The position numbers and the translations under genes were made by a program. Below are positions 48,913-60,003 of a stretch of DNA of 64,000 bases, piece after piece. The stretch is from assembly GCA_936450465.1 (NCBI GenBank), contig OW388296.1, positions 33,487,875 to 33,551,874 of the forward strand. The letters are read 5' to 3'. How positions within the stretch are numbered: position 1 is the first letter of the stretch; each line of letters begins with the position of its first letter. Below the pieces are notes generated by a model that was not told the DNA's origin, did not search any database, and saw nothing but the letters and a program-made list of their open reading frames with translations. This DNA is from Gibbula magus. Taxonomy: Eukaryota > Mollusca > Gastropoda > Trochida > Trochidae.

Positions 48913-49158
48913 AAACTTCTATGACTTGTCACAAAAAAACAAAGACAGATACGAGCTTGAAAAAAATTGTCCTTAATAAATGACGTTTCTACTTCAACGG
49001 GACATATTTGAAATCTTCCTATCTTCAGTGGTTCATCATCAATAATTATCCATAGGATATACCCCTCGAAAATGCTCAAAATAACAAAATTTTACTTTTT
49101 TGAGAATATGTCCAAATTGTGACTGAGAAATCTGCTGAACAAAATCTGGTACAAAGAA

Positions 49159-49185
49159 TAATAATAATAATAATAAAATAATCCG
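49159..49185. repeat. (AAT)n microsatellite
   Basis: About eight AAT units immediately before the LINE fragment; a second short run lies at 51719-51735 near the right end of element B. Confidence 0.8.
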
Positions 49186-49214
49186 GATAATAACAATACG
49201 TCTTCGAGACATAC

Positions 49215-50021
49215 GACTTGAAGACCTAATAATATTCTCAATCACGATATTACACCAAATGAAATTGAAACAGCACTTCTGAATCTGAATTTAAAGAAAA
49301 CTCCTGGTCCTGATGGAATTGTACCGGATATGCTCAGATACAATTCTCAATTTTTACCACGTACCTATGTAATTTATTCAATTGTACCTTTAATTTGTAA
49401 TTTTGAATTACAGTGTGGTTTCCGGAAGGGTTACCCAACAGTTGTTAATATCTTTACCTTTCAAAGTCTTATCAAGAAATATTTATCTAAATCCAGAGAT
49501 CGTTCGTATTGTTTATTTGTTGATTTTATAGAAGCATTCGATTCCATACACAGAGATCTTCTGTAGCATGTAGATGCATCAAATAACATCCACGGTTATA
49601 TGATGGACATTATATCATGGACATGTACTATAAAACAAAAGTATGTTTAAAGTTGTCACAAAGCACTATTTCAGAATATTTTTGACACTTCAGTGTTGTG
49701 AGACAAGGTTGTATTTTAAGCCCTTTGTTATTTTCACTGTTTATCAACCAAATACAAAGTTATGGAGCAATGGTATTTGGTATTTCTGTTGACTCGGATT
49801 TTGTAAAACTAGTCTTGTTGTTGTATGCCGATGACTTATGCTTGTTTTCCAATTATATTATAGGTTAACAAATGAGAATTGATGTATTTTCGCAATTTTG
49901 CAGGAAATGGGGAATTTGGGTTAATTTTGATCAGACCGACATTTTGTCTTTCGAAACAGAGGGAATTTAACATCAACATATTACAATTTTGTAATGGATA
50001 ATGCGTGAGGATCAGTGGATT
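49215..50021 (+). pseudogene. LINE reverse transcriptase, 5' part, broken
   Basis: Recognisable non-LTR reverse transcriptase blocks in order: ETALLNLNLKKTPGPDGI (49270), QCGFRKGYPTVVNIFTF (49411), CLFVDFIEAFDSIHRDLL (49512-49566), RQGCILSPLLF (49700s), the catalytic YADDLCLFSN (49825) and RNRGNLTSTYYNFVMDNA (49956). Between the first two blocks roughly 60 residues are missing, and frameshifts and stops separate the rest, so it is dead. Sequence continuity is lost at about 50021 where element A begins; the C-terminus resumes at 52385. Confidence 0.85.
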
Positions 50022-52300
50022 GTTAAAATATTTTTAAAGAATCCATTGCCCCGAATGCATTCTTCATCGTAATCCTTGTATGACGTCACAAAACATGCAT
50101 TTGTGATTATTTTACATTTGTAACAATAAATTTCAAATATAGTCACAGGTGACGATAAAAGGATTCAGCGCATAAATAAGACAATTATTTTGAATGTTAT
50201 GACATTTTCCATTGTTGAAAACAAGTTGCAAGTCTATAGAGGTATTTTGAAAAAATTGCTCATGTCTTTAATGGAAAAATGGAAAAAAATCACACACTAA
50301 TGGACCCCTACATTACGTTTCTCATGATTAAGATAAAACGGTGAATATTTTCATAGTAAGGTATAACATACAAAATTGTGTGCTTTAATTTCAACTTAAG
50401 TAGATGTATTCATCATTTAGATTGCATACATAATTAATGTGTTATGTTCTTCTGAATATGCAAGAAAGTACTAAAAAAAGTATACGTATTTTCGGACCCC
50501 AATACGACGTTTGTGATGTTTGAAGCTTAACTATCAACTTTTTGATGAAAGGGTTAAACATAAGTGTTGCTGCCCTTGACATTGTACACACGTAGGTGTA
50601 AACTATGTGTCAATAGCTTATTTAATTAAGCACCTGTGTTCGTTTGAAGTTTGTTATCTTCGAAAATGGCAATATTCAATGGACTGTAAATTTGGAAGTT
50701 TAACAGATCTATGCTTGAAAATATTGTGTTTAATATTATATCGTTCTGCTTTGAAATCATACAGGAATCATGTTTGAATCTTTATTGGTTGAAGATAATA
50801 ATTCTCCAAAGAAAATGCCCCTTTGAAACTGATGAAATTGTGTCTAAACTATCAACTTTTATATGATAATGATTTGTAGTGGAGTTGTTAAGGTAACCTT
50901 GTTGAACAAATGGCAAGAAATAGATTACAAATCAAACTTTTTCTGACAGAGTTGTGTCCCTTTAGATTCAAAGGCTGAAAATTCATTTTTCAAAATTCTT
51001 ATTTTTTAAATGTTGTAACCGGTAAACGATTCCTTGTAGAGCTTCGTTTTATAGATTCCTATAAACAGCAGTATTACAGCTTCAAAATAGACTATGTGTC
51101 TGAACGTGTTAGAAGAAGATTTTTGAAGATGCGTACCCTCAAAAGTAAAAAATAAATCTATTATTACGGCCGAAAACCGTTATGACCTAATCGATGGGGA
51201 ATATTGTTGACCATATTTTGGTGAAGGTTCTGTGAAATTATCTTGCTTAGTTTTTAATATATTGAGGTTTGAAATTTACACTTTTTTTCAAAATTGCTAG
51301 ATTTCAAGTACCCACTGTAAAAAAAAGTATTAGGAATTAGAGCCCGTGATGAGATAACCACTATAAATAATGCCTCAACTGCATTATCTGCAAATAGAAG
51401 CTCTCTAGTATTTATATCTTCAGAGAAGAAGATTGTCAAAGATGCATGGTTTCAAAAGTGCAAAAAAAACAATATGGCGGCTAAACCACGAATTCGTCAT
51501 GATTTACTTTTCTATCTGCATTGCCAATACGCATCTTTAAAAAAAAGTTGCAAGTTTATAGATGCATTTTGAAAATTTCTCCCATGAGACCTTAAATGAT
51601 TGGGCTGATTTGGCCCAAAATAGAATTTTTTTATTCCAGGGCAAGGGTTACCAGCCTGCAAATTGTGGTTGCATTTGACTCAGTTGTTTGCGCTAAAAAT
51701 ATGGTCAAAGTATTTTGAAATAATAATAATAATAAAACATGCCAATCTCAATAAGGATCCAGCCAAATGGCTGAATCCTTAATTACTGGACACCAAAATC
51801 AATTATTTTGCAAATTCCGGTGCTCATTCATCATTTATGGTACAAGAAGCTGCGACCCTCATGAAATGGATTCTTCCACGCACGTGCAGCGCAAAACGTC
51901 TATGCGAAGCGATGTGATTGACAGTTTAAACTCCTTCCTTCGCATTTATTTGCCTGTCCATGCTGTCTCCGTTTCTTTACCAGTCTTGAACAGAAGGTTT
52001 CTGAGACCGTCTCGTAGCATAATGGCTAGGAGCGCTGACTACCAAACGATGGGTTACATGTTCGAATCCAGGTTCATGCATTACAAAAATGAAATTGGCA
52101 TAAAGGAGATATTCTAAGATCCTATTCAGATACACCAAGACAAAATACATTCAATTTTAAAAATGTACTCGGGTAGCCATCACTGAAAATGTCAAAATCT
52201 AACACCCCCTTCTGACTGGGACAGTCAATGACCAGTAGATTCTTAAATAATAATCAACTGACAACACAACAGTGTGGCGTTATGACCATCGATTAACTTG
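50022..52300 (+). mobile_element. Element A, copy 1 (interrupts the LINE; itself split by element B)
   Basis: 50022-50158 (gcattcttcatcgtaatcc, tgtatgacgtcacaaaacat) and 51781-52300 (catgaaatggattcttccac, ctgactgggacagtcaatga) match 60201-61170 piece by piece. Within it at 52013-52080 is a tRNA-like promoter: tagcataatggctaggagcg and tgttcgaatcc. So A is a composite non-coding element of about 660 bp without the inserts. The 116-codon frame at 51767 is not a gene. Confidence 0.8.
50159..51780. mobile_element. Element B, 1.6-kb DNA element with 11-bp perfect inverted ends
   Basis: aaggattcagc at 50159-50169 and gctgaatcctt at 51770-51780 are perfectly complementary, and exactly this block is missing from the sister copy of element A at 60201. 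Interior: D3-type sequence (50250-50690), later aagttgcaagtttatag/aagttgcaagtctatag motifs near both ends, and an (AAT)n run. No transposase frame, so non-autonomous. A clear target duplication was not seen. Confidence 0.75.
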
Positions 52301-52384
52301 GTTTAACATTTTCTAATACCTAATCTTAGCCTAAAAACGTGTACAAAACGTATAATTAGTTAAAATAGTTTCTTCAACATTGAA

Positions 52385-53245
52385 AAATATCTCTCCATCT
52401 AGATCTGTGTTATTTAAGCTGTTCGATGTACATCATATTGTATGGTTCAGAAATTTGGGGATTCACAAATAGGAAGATATTGAAATATTTCATGTTCAAT
52501 TTTGTGAATATGTTCTTGGTGGGTTTTAAATGTATTCAAATCTTGCAGTGCTTGCTGAATGTGGAAGACACGATGTACACATTAAAATTGACACCCTTCA
52601 AAGAGTGATAAAAAAATGGTTTAAAATATTATAATTACAAGACAAGAGGTATCCGAATCAGTGTAATACAATGATGTATAAGCTAGAAGCAGTAGATCGG
52701 GGTTCGGATGTTAAGAAGATATTGTTCATATACGGATTTGGTTTTGTATGGGAAACCCAGGTAGTCGGCAACAAAAGTGATTTTCTACATAATTTTGTAT
52801 TAAGAATAAATGATTATTTTGTACAAAGAATAGTATAGTATAAAACTATACCTAACTAATGTCAACTTATTACGACGAAGAATAATTTTAATTAGAATAG
52901 GTGTCCCGTCAATCCGTAAAAATACTGGAAGAAGAATATCTAGATGTTGTAGATTTCGTAAAGATAATGTAACTGAAGATGAACTGCACTTTATATTCAA
53001 ATGTCCAATGTTTAAGGAATTAAGAAGGAAATATATCAATATTTACCTGATCATGCTGATATATATTATTTGCAAAATGTTTTACAACGTTAGAACTTTA
53101 TTTTATGTTAAAATTATGTTATCCTATCCATGAACTTTTCCTACGCTCTAAGGTTTTACAATCAAATTAACTCACAACGTAATCTTTATTATTCTCTCTT
53201 TGTCCGTTTTGGTATATCATGTGTTTTTTACGTGGGTAAAATAAA
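52385..53245 (+). pseudogene. LINE C-terminal part and 3' end, broken
   Basis: Translation includes IILYGSEIWGF (52430), then a basic region, and a zinc-knuckle-like CRFCKDN...ELHFIFKC block (52945-53010) before the 3' end with AATAAA at 53240-53245. LYGSE.WG followed by C..C...H...C is the usual region after the reverse transcriptase in these LINEs. It is the continuation of the fragment ending at 50021. Frameshifts make it non-functional. Confidence 0.75.
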
Positions 53246-53990
53246 CGAATTGAAGTTAATATTCAATAAGTTGTCCATTATGTAAGCACCCATGCTTAGT
53301 AAAAGGTATTGTTTATTGTTTCGTATGCCAGGGAGCTTAACAACTATTTACTGTGTTTGCTAAAATGCTCATTCAATCCTACGTCCCAATCGGTGATCTG
53401 CTAAAATTAAGCAATATAGTGAATATATTGCATTATTAATGTGCATTATTTCGTTTCATATTATTTTCAAAATGCATACATATCATAAATTATATAATAT
53501 CAGTAATGGGCATTTTCTATTAGATATATGTGTACGGTCGTTAGATGCATGGAGTAATTTACTGTACCATTTCTAGCTTCCGTATATACATTCTATTAGC
53601 TGGTCAAATAACTCAGCATATCAAATTTATCATCATAAGGTAGAATATCTCGTCATTCGGAATACATCTATAAACTCTTGTCGTCAGGGAATGTATCTAT
53701 TATTCAATTAATCATTGAATGAAAATAGATTGAAAAATGGAAAACATGTTAAAGTAATGGGAATAACAGTGCTCATACTGTATATTGTGTGTATGATATT
53801 TACCTATTTATTTATATTTATGTTTGAGCATTTGTGCATGTAACATTTCAAAGTAACCTAAACCTTTTTTACTGCAGCCTCATCTCGTACAATTGCTTAT
53901 CTTTCTCCAAAGAGAACAAGCGAATAACATTATCCTAAAACAATAAATAAATAATATTGCAGTGAGAAAGAACCAGTTTAATAACTTGAG
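53246..53990. other. AT-rich interval
   Basis: No supported feature. Confidence 0.5.
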
Positions 53991-53995
53991 AAACC

Positions 53996-54315
53996 ACACA
54001 CGCACGCACGCACGCACATACCCATACACGCACTTGCGTAGGCGTACGCAAGTATTATGCATCCGCTTAAACACACGCGTACGAATGTAAGTATGCTTAT
54101 ACAAGCACGCACGTACATATGCTTACCACGAATGTACGTAAGCATACGTATGTATGAAGGTTACGCAAGTACATATCCTTGTTCATGCATGAATGTATGC
54201 GTATGTACGTACGTACAAATGTATGCTTATAAACGCATGCATGTATGCGTACATACACACACGAGTTCAAACAAACGTATGCACATGCACGCATGCAAGT
54301 ACGAACGAACGCAAT
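53996..54315. repeat. Alternating purine-pyrimidine tract (ACGC/ACGT/ATGC-rich)
   Basis: Starts with cacacgcacgcacgcacg and continues as degenerate tacgta, gcatgc, gtatgcgtatgtacgtac blocks over about 320 bp. Long alternating Pu-Py sequence favours left-handed Z-DNA. The frames of 65-117 codons across it on both strands are compositional artefacts. Confidence 0.85.
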
Positions 54316-55140
54316 TACGAACTCATAATTACATGTATTTGCTACAACTAGGGCCTAGCACCAGTACCCCCAAACGAGGACCCATAGTTGTGATTGAGAT
54401 ACAGATCTGATTTTCACATATATGTATTTATCATATAATAGATGGTGTTCTCGGCAGGATAAAGGCAACATATATGTTCGATATCCGTTGGGGTCGTATA
54501 CAGTAACGATGATAAATATGAGTAACGATACTACTTTTGAAAATAAAATGACGTCGTGTGTAATGACGTGTTATGATGGAAAGAGCTACATGTATATATA
54601 TACACACTATGTATGTTTCATTTCATAAACATTAATTTGGGAAATGAGAAACCAAACTTTGTGCAATGCATAATGAGGGACAATTTATTATGATAAAGCA
54701 GTACCAAAACATTTTCATCGCGAGTTGAAATCTTTACTCACAGGTAACAAAGGCAGTTTGAGTCACATATTCATTTACCGAACGTCCATATTTACTGTTC
54801 CATACCTGTGACTTGTGTAAAGAACATGTTAGAATTAGCAGCTTAATAGTCTGTTTAGTTCTCCGTATGATAGGTGAGTCGCCATATGCAACCGAGTGGA
54901 AGGGAAGCAACTCTCGTTCCTTAGTGATATCTAGACTTGCCCACATTACACGAAAGCAACAGGAAGCGAGTTCGAATACGCCGTCCTAACATTATATATT
55001 TTTCATTTGAAAAACATATTTTCCTAATACGATGTGTTAACACTAATATAGTGTTTTTTTTCTTATCTCCCGTGACTTGTGAGGACTACAAAATGAGGAC
55101 TCTTCCCATCATGCATTGCATTGAGTCCTGGCATACAATG
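54316..55140. other. Interval without recognised gene
   Basis: Short frames only; none has a family signature. Confidence 0.45.
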
Positions 55141-55149
55141 AGAGAAGGA

Positions 55150-55200
55150 TGTTTTACTATTGGCTTATTTGAGAGGAAAAACGTGCTACTGCCCCTTTAA
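55150..55200. mobile_element. M1 MITE right end
   Basis: gaaaaacgtgctactgcccc + tttaa (55176-55200) is the M1 right terminus with its TTAA. No matching left end was found within 400 bp, so it is truncated. Confidence 0.7.
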
Positions 55201-55288
55201 TGTTTGAGACGCCAGTCAATTTAATTTAATTATCGATCCGTCTCAGCATGAAATATCCAACAACTTAAATCAGGATACATACCAACAC

Positions 55289-55294
55289 TTTATT
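55289..55294 (-). promoter_or_regulatory. Candidate polyadenylation signal of the TRIM-like gene
   Basis: AATAAA on the minus strand, about 255 bp after the stop codon of the propeller exon. Confidence 0.5.
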
Positions 55295-55548
55295 AGTACA
55301 AGATATTCTGAAAATAAGAATGTATGAGAGCCACTTACTATAAAGATAATATACACTAACCAAAATATAAGACAGACAAAACTTTGCAAACTTGTAGTTG
55401 CTTTTAACGGCGAATGTAATGGACCACAGATCACATTGAGAGGTTGGACTTTGTCTATGTTTCTGAGCAAATGTCTTTCACATTTAATAACAAATGTCTG
55501 TTTTAAATTCATCTCAAGAACAAACTTTTCCATTTTTCAATTAGGGAC

Positions 55549-57235
55549 TCACAATTGAAATATCTTGACATGTTCATGTTCTAGTTCTGTAACATACAGT
55601 TTGTTCCCGTGTACACGTATTCCCTGTGGACTGACAATCCCATCTTGTCTAGTCAGCAGATCTCTCACATACTCCCCTGTCTCAGTCAGCTGGATGATCT
55701 TGTCGTCATTGAAGTCAGCCACGATAACAGAACCAGTGTCTGTAGTTGTTACACCACCACATGCTCCAAACAAACCCCCTGTCACCGTGTGTGTGTACAG
55801 AACCTCCCCCCGTTGTGTTACACAGTAGACAGAAGCTGAATCTTCATCTACCACTACAATGTGACCCTGTCGTGTTGTACACATGTACCGTGATTCTTCT
55901 ATCCGCTGTTGACTAGTGCTGGGTGTGATCACAGATCTCAGGACTTTCCCTGACAGATCCAGGACGTCAATACTGGGAGGAACATTACAACCTGCAGTCA
56001 GAGTCGTGTCACTGAGAGCAGTCAGACATTTGTACTTCTTCTCTGTTTTGATTGTTGACACACGGACTGGGTCAGGAGTCAGCTTGATTAGTTCAATTTT
56101 ATTGTGTGACCAATATGATACAGCTACCCTGTCTTGGCTAATCTTTGTTAATCTAAAGGGACTTCCATCAAGTTTGAGAGATGTGCAGTGAGTTGTGCCG
56201 CTTTTTGTGTAAAAGGATTTGATATCTGTATTGTTGTAGTCGGTAACAACCAGTGTATCTGTACCAGCTATATTCAAAACTTCAATGTCCAAGGGATCTG
56301 GTCTGCTTTTATCAGCCTTTGATTTACAACTGACTTTAGGCAGAGATTTAGGTGTCCACTGAAGGCTCGACTTTGTATCAATTCTGACTGTAGACAGAAC
56401 TGTTGGTGTATCCTGGAGTTTGGGCTCGTCGTCCATGAACTTTAAATGACCAAGTTCAAAAGTCCTGTCAATTTGATCCAAATTCAATTGATTCTCAAAT
56501 TCAACTTTCTTGGTTCTGTCCCCTGTTTTTACCTTTTCCTGTATTTCAGCAGCTATCTCCCCTGACTGACACAGTGTGTACATATTATACAATTCCATGG
56601 GACTGTCAGACTGCAGGACTTGTTTGATGAACTCGGTGTACTGATGATATGTTTGCAGATCAATTTCTCCAGATTTTATCTGACCTCTCACTTCTTCAGT
56701 CTGCTTCTCAGTGATCACATCCAGTTCATCCAGGAGTTTTTTCTCCTTTCTTCTGATCAGATCCACGACTTGCTGACTGACTCTTCTGATCTCTGACTGC
56801 AGAGAAGATTTGTGTTGTGTTATTTCCTCCACTTCTGATCTCCGCTTCAAAGGGTTTCCTACCTGTTGTCTTTGACCGTTGATATGATCATAATTTTGCT
56901 GTAGTACTTGTTTCATTTCAGGAATCATTGAGTTGAGGGTGACAACAGAGTGACATTTGTGGAAGGCAATACAGCATTTGTTACAAACGGCTTTCTGACA
57001 ATCTTTGCAACAAAATTCAACCAAACAATTGTGCCCCTTGCACATGACTTTGGGTTTCTTGAGTTGTGGAGTCGAGCACCCAGAGATGAAATCACGTGAT
57101 CTGCTGCCATTGGAGTGGCCATATGTACTTTAGCACAGGCTTCACAGAACAAGATGTCGCAATCCTCACAAACTGATTTGGCCTGCGAGGTCTTCCCAAT
57201 TTGCTGACAAGTAAAGCAACGGTGATCAACAGGAC
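55549..57235 (-). CDS. TRIM-like protein, B-box/coiled-coil/propeller exon, frame-broken
   Basis: Acceptor cttccag at 57236-57242 opens an exon in three pieces. 57060-57234 encodes a B-box 1 (CFTC...CEDC...FCEACAKVH) in one frame. From about 57080 the gene continues one frame over to the stop at 55549: a B-box 2 with ligands C2, H5, C13, C16, C21, C24, H29, H32 counted from the ATG at 57045; a coiled coil (about residues 40-165); and a C-terminal region rich in VVTDY, VVVDED, VIVADFNDDKI, LYVTE strands typical of an NHL-like beta-propeller. Restoring one G in the ccc run at 57079-57081 would join the two frames. Proteins of this layout are usually E3 ubiquitin ligases in innate immunity or RNA regulation; molluscs have many. 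The open 498-codon stretch argues that any decay is recent. Confidence 0.75.
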
Positions 57236-57487
57236 CTGGAAGAGTTAAGAATATTATATTTGAATTATGAATTCAGTATTCATTAAAAATAAATCGAAAA
57301 TAGCATTTGATTATACATCATGTATAATCTATTTAACTTTAATTGATAACTGTTGTGTTCTATTATTCAATAAAGACATGTGTAATTGAATTCATTCAAC
57401 TCCTATTATTATATACTGAAATATATAATCGATCTAAACACATCTGACCAATAACATCTTCATATACATCACATACAAGGTTAGTAC
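57236..57487 (-). other. Intron between RING and B-box exons
   Basis: Minus strand: donor gtactaac next to 57488 and acceptor ttaactcttccag before 57235, both conventional. Using them, however, puts the B-box exon in the wrong phase (tga at 57226-57228). Confidence 0.6.
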
Positions 57488-57783
57488 CTGAACTCTCTTG
57501 AGAGGTGAATTAAATCCAGAAGTCCCTGTATGAGGAAACTGGGCTTGAACTGTTGACACCACTGATCCACTGGTTCTTGAGGTCGAGGAACTTTCGTCAT
57601 CTGGTTGCAGTTTGGACACAGGATAGATTTGGCATTGATGGCGTCTCTGCGAGTTTTTGTGTATCTTGTCAAACATCCTCTACAGAAGGTATGCTGACAA
57701 CCTATAGTACATGGGTCTTTGTAGATCTCTGTACATATATTGCAGGACAGGAAATGTTCGTTCAATTTTGCAAGTGGGTCCAT
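57488..57783 (-). CDS. TRIM-like protein, RING-finger exon
   Basis: ATG at 57783 directly follows an acceptor (cctatttttcag), so an untranslated exon should lie upstream. The translation has a complete C3HC4 RING: C14, C17, C29, H31, C34, C37, C56, C59 (SCNICTEIYKDPC, CQHTFCRGC, LCPNC), followed by QFKPSFLIQGLLDLIHLSRE, the usual linker before the B-boxes. RING domains recruit the E2 enzyme for ubiquitin transfer. It belongs with the exon at 55549-57235. All eight zinc ligands are intact, unlike what a long-dead pseudogene would show. Confidence 0.85.
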
Positions 57784-57934
57784 CTGAAAAATAGGTTATA
57801 AAGATATGATTGGTTGAACGTTTTTCTTAATTAAAAGCTATGTTTGTCACCAATGGTAGAATCAAGTTTTACATTAGATAATTTAATCGCAGAAATATTG
57901 TGCAAAGTTTTAAATATCAGTTAGACCAATGTAT

Positions 57935-58172
57935 CACAGTGGTGCAGCTGTTTGTGTGCTGGCATTTCACGACAAAAGGTCATGGTTCAAATCCCGGTGG
58001 AGACACCAAACAAATTTGATCTGGGTCTCAAACTGTGTTGTGTCCCTGGGCAAGGTAGTTCATCCACATTGCACTCAGTCAGCTGTTTAAATGGATACTT
58101 GAACACAGGAAGTAGGGACCTATACAGTCGCGCAGAGGGCTTACACTGTCGGCCCAAAGAAACGCCTACTTG
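57935..58172 (+). mobile_element. SINE with conserved central domain
   Basis: A tRNA-like head (cagtggtgcagctgtttgtg; B box ggttcaaatcccgg at 57984) is followed by gtgtccctgggcaaggtagt, ccacattgcactcagtc and gtttaaatggatacttg. This order (ccctgggcaagg...cacattgc...aatgg-tac) is the conserved central core shared by several animal SINE superfamilies; I cannot say which without alignment. It sits 150 bp upstream of the RING exon, likely in the 5' intron of the TRIM-like gene. Confidence 0.75.
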
Positions 58173-58683
58173 ATTTTCCTTAAAATGAAAGATGAAATCA
58201 TTTCTGAAATATAATCAATGGTGGTCTCAACGTTATGCTGATAACAAATTGATATGAAACTCATGGAAAAACTGTGATTCGAGTCAATAACATAATGAAA
58301 ATGACGCCCAATGAAGGCCGCTATTTCCGGTTGATTCACTTGCGCACCATTACAACGTACATCTGAAGCGCCACCACCACTTTAATGCGAATGCCTGCCT
58401 GTATTGTTGATCGTGGTTGTATGAAAATCTGTTTCAAATGTTGTTCTGATCAAGCACTGATCGAAAGATGAACAATTCATTTGTCTCATTTCAAAAATCG
58501 CAATTCGTTTGTGACATGACAGCTTCTGAAATTTAAATGTATTATACAAAAATGGTGTAACTTCATAATGCTATAATATTGCTAAACTGCTCATTATAGT
58601 TTTTGCGAAATCTGATAAGATATCTGGTAGGCGTTTCTTTTGGCCGACAGTGTAGTATTGGCACCAGGAGTACCATTCCTTCT
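58173..58683. other. Possible 5' region of the TRIM-like gene
   Basis: 58300-58400 is GC-richer (caatgaaggccgctatttcc) than its surroundings and could hold the minus-strand promoter or first exon. No direct evidence. Confidence 0.3.
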
Positions 58684-58833
58684 GGGTAATAAATAGAGAT
58701 TATTACCCGAGGAAGTGTGTCATATGACTTTTACGAAACGAGGGTGAATTTGTGTATTGTGTATTGTATATAGAGCGAGGGCTATACACAAATTTGCACG
58801 AGTTTCGTAAAAGTCATATGGCACACTTTCGAG
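58684..58833. repeat. Long inverted repeat (about 50-bp arms)
   Basis: Left arm ggaagtgtgtcatatgactt + ttacgaaacgagggtgaatt + tgtgtat (58711-58757); right arm atacacaaatttgcacgagt + ttcgtaaaagtcatatggca + cactttc (58784-58830). About 85-90% complementary with a 26-bp loop. The left end begins with a smaller palindrome, gggtaataa...ttattaccc (58684-58708). Confidence 0.88.
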
Positions 58834-58915
58834 TGTCATAATTTCTTTTTTACCTATTTTCACTCACGTAAAAATAGGCAATAAGCGGCCCACTTCTCTT
58901 GCGACGACCAGCTAC

Positions 58916-58950
58916 AGTGACGTCACGAACAATTGTTTTATGACGTCACA
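58916..58950. promoter_or_regulatory. Paired CRE-type palindromes
   Basis: gtgacgtcac and atgacgtcac (TGACGTCA) lie about 24 bp apart next to the inverted repeat. CREB/ATF factors bind this site; whether it regulates the TRIM-like gene 1.1 kb away is unknown. Confidence 0.35.
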
Positions 58951-59568
58951 GACGACACAATACGGGAAGTCGCGGTGAAACAATGGTTGCTAGGCAAACG
59001 TGATATGTGCACATGTGCTCATATCAATATTATTAACTCGGTTATTTTCAATCATATGGGTAATAATATCAATTGTGCGCTTCAGGCATTCTCATGCATG
59101 GAAATAGAACTATATAAATGCGCTATTATAATCATATTATTATCATCATATGTCCAAATATAATTGTGTACAGGTAATTTACATTAACATATGAATTAAC
59201 CCGTGTTATACATTACTGAATGTGACAATTGTTATACTAACATGTTTCTTAATGTCCTGAAAATAGACAAATTTTAATATATGTGGAAAAATATAATATG
59301 TAATGAAAAGGCAAATAAATAAACGCCATATAAAACTACATATTTTAATTTACTTAAGTATTCATTTTTTCTTTCTTGTATTTGTTAACAGTGTGTCAGT
59401 AGGATCACTTGAAAATAATAGACTTAATCTATATTTAGACTGGAAAACACCTTTACTAATCAGTGCGATTTCGCCGCTGATTTTGAGTCGAAATAATCTG
59501 CGAAAAAAATAGGTGTATTTATTTCAATGTGACAGAATTTTATTAATTTTCAGATATGTTTATCAAAT
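58951..59568. other. AT-rich interval
   Basis: No supported gene. Confidence 0.45.
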
Positions 59569-59848
59569 TTAAAGGTTATTTTGTAAACTTATTTACAACA
59601 GACACAATTATTTGTTTTAAGTTGATAATGTTTAAAAGGTCTTATAACAACTGTGCATGTAAATGAAACGTGTAGTTTCGCTTTCTGTACAAGTATAATG
59701 ATGTTGCTCGATTTCAATTGGAAACTAGTAATAAGTATATGAATATGCACGTTGAGTGAAATTATTTGAACGGATATCAGCACATGTTGTATGTTGGCAT
59801 GTATTAACGCAAATAAAAGTTTATGAAACACAATGGATGCATCTTTAA
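59569..59848. mobile_element. MITE family M3, diverged copy
   Basis: The right end, tatcagcacatgttgtatgt then gttggcatgtattaa and cacaatggatgcatctttaa, matches the 60829 copy. A plausible left end ttaaaggttattttgta lies at 59569. TTAA on both sides. Confidence 0.65.
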
Positions 59849-60003
59849 AGGGCCCGAAGAGGTAGGCACAGAATGTACCTGCTGAAAACGCTAGCCAAGA
59901 TTATTTCAACCTCATCTTCTTTTTTAATATATGTGACCACAGAGTTTGAAATTTCATGTGATATATATAGGATTTGAAATCATTGCCATATCATTCTTTG
60001 ACC

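Noticed and set aside
54057..54410. 117-codon plus-strand frame rich in Tyr, Arg, His
   Set aside because: Product of the ACGC/ATGC alternating tract; equally long frames occur on the other strand.
55565..56191. Plus-strand frames opposite the TRIM-like exon
   Set aside because: Shadows of the minus-strand coding exon.
57434..57676. 80-codon minus-strand frame overlapping the RING exon
   Set aside because: Alternative frame of the RING exon that destroys the zinc ligands and runs into the intron.
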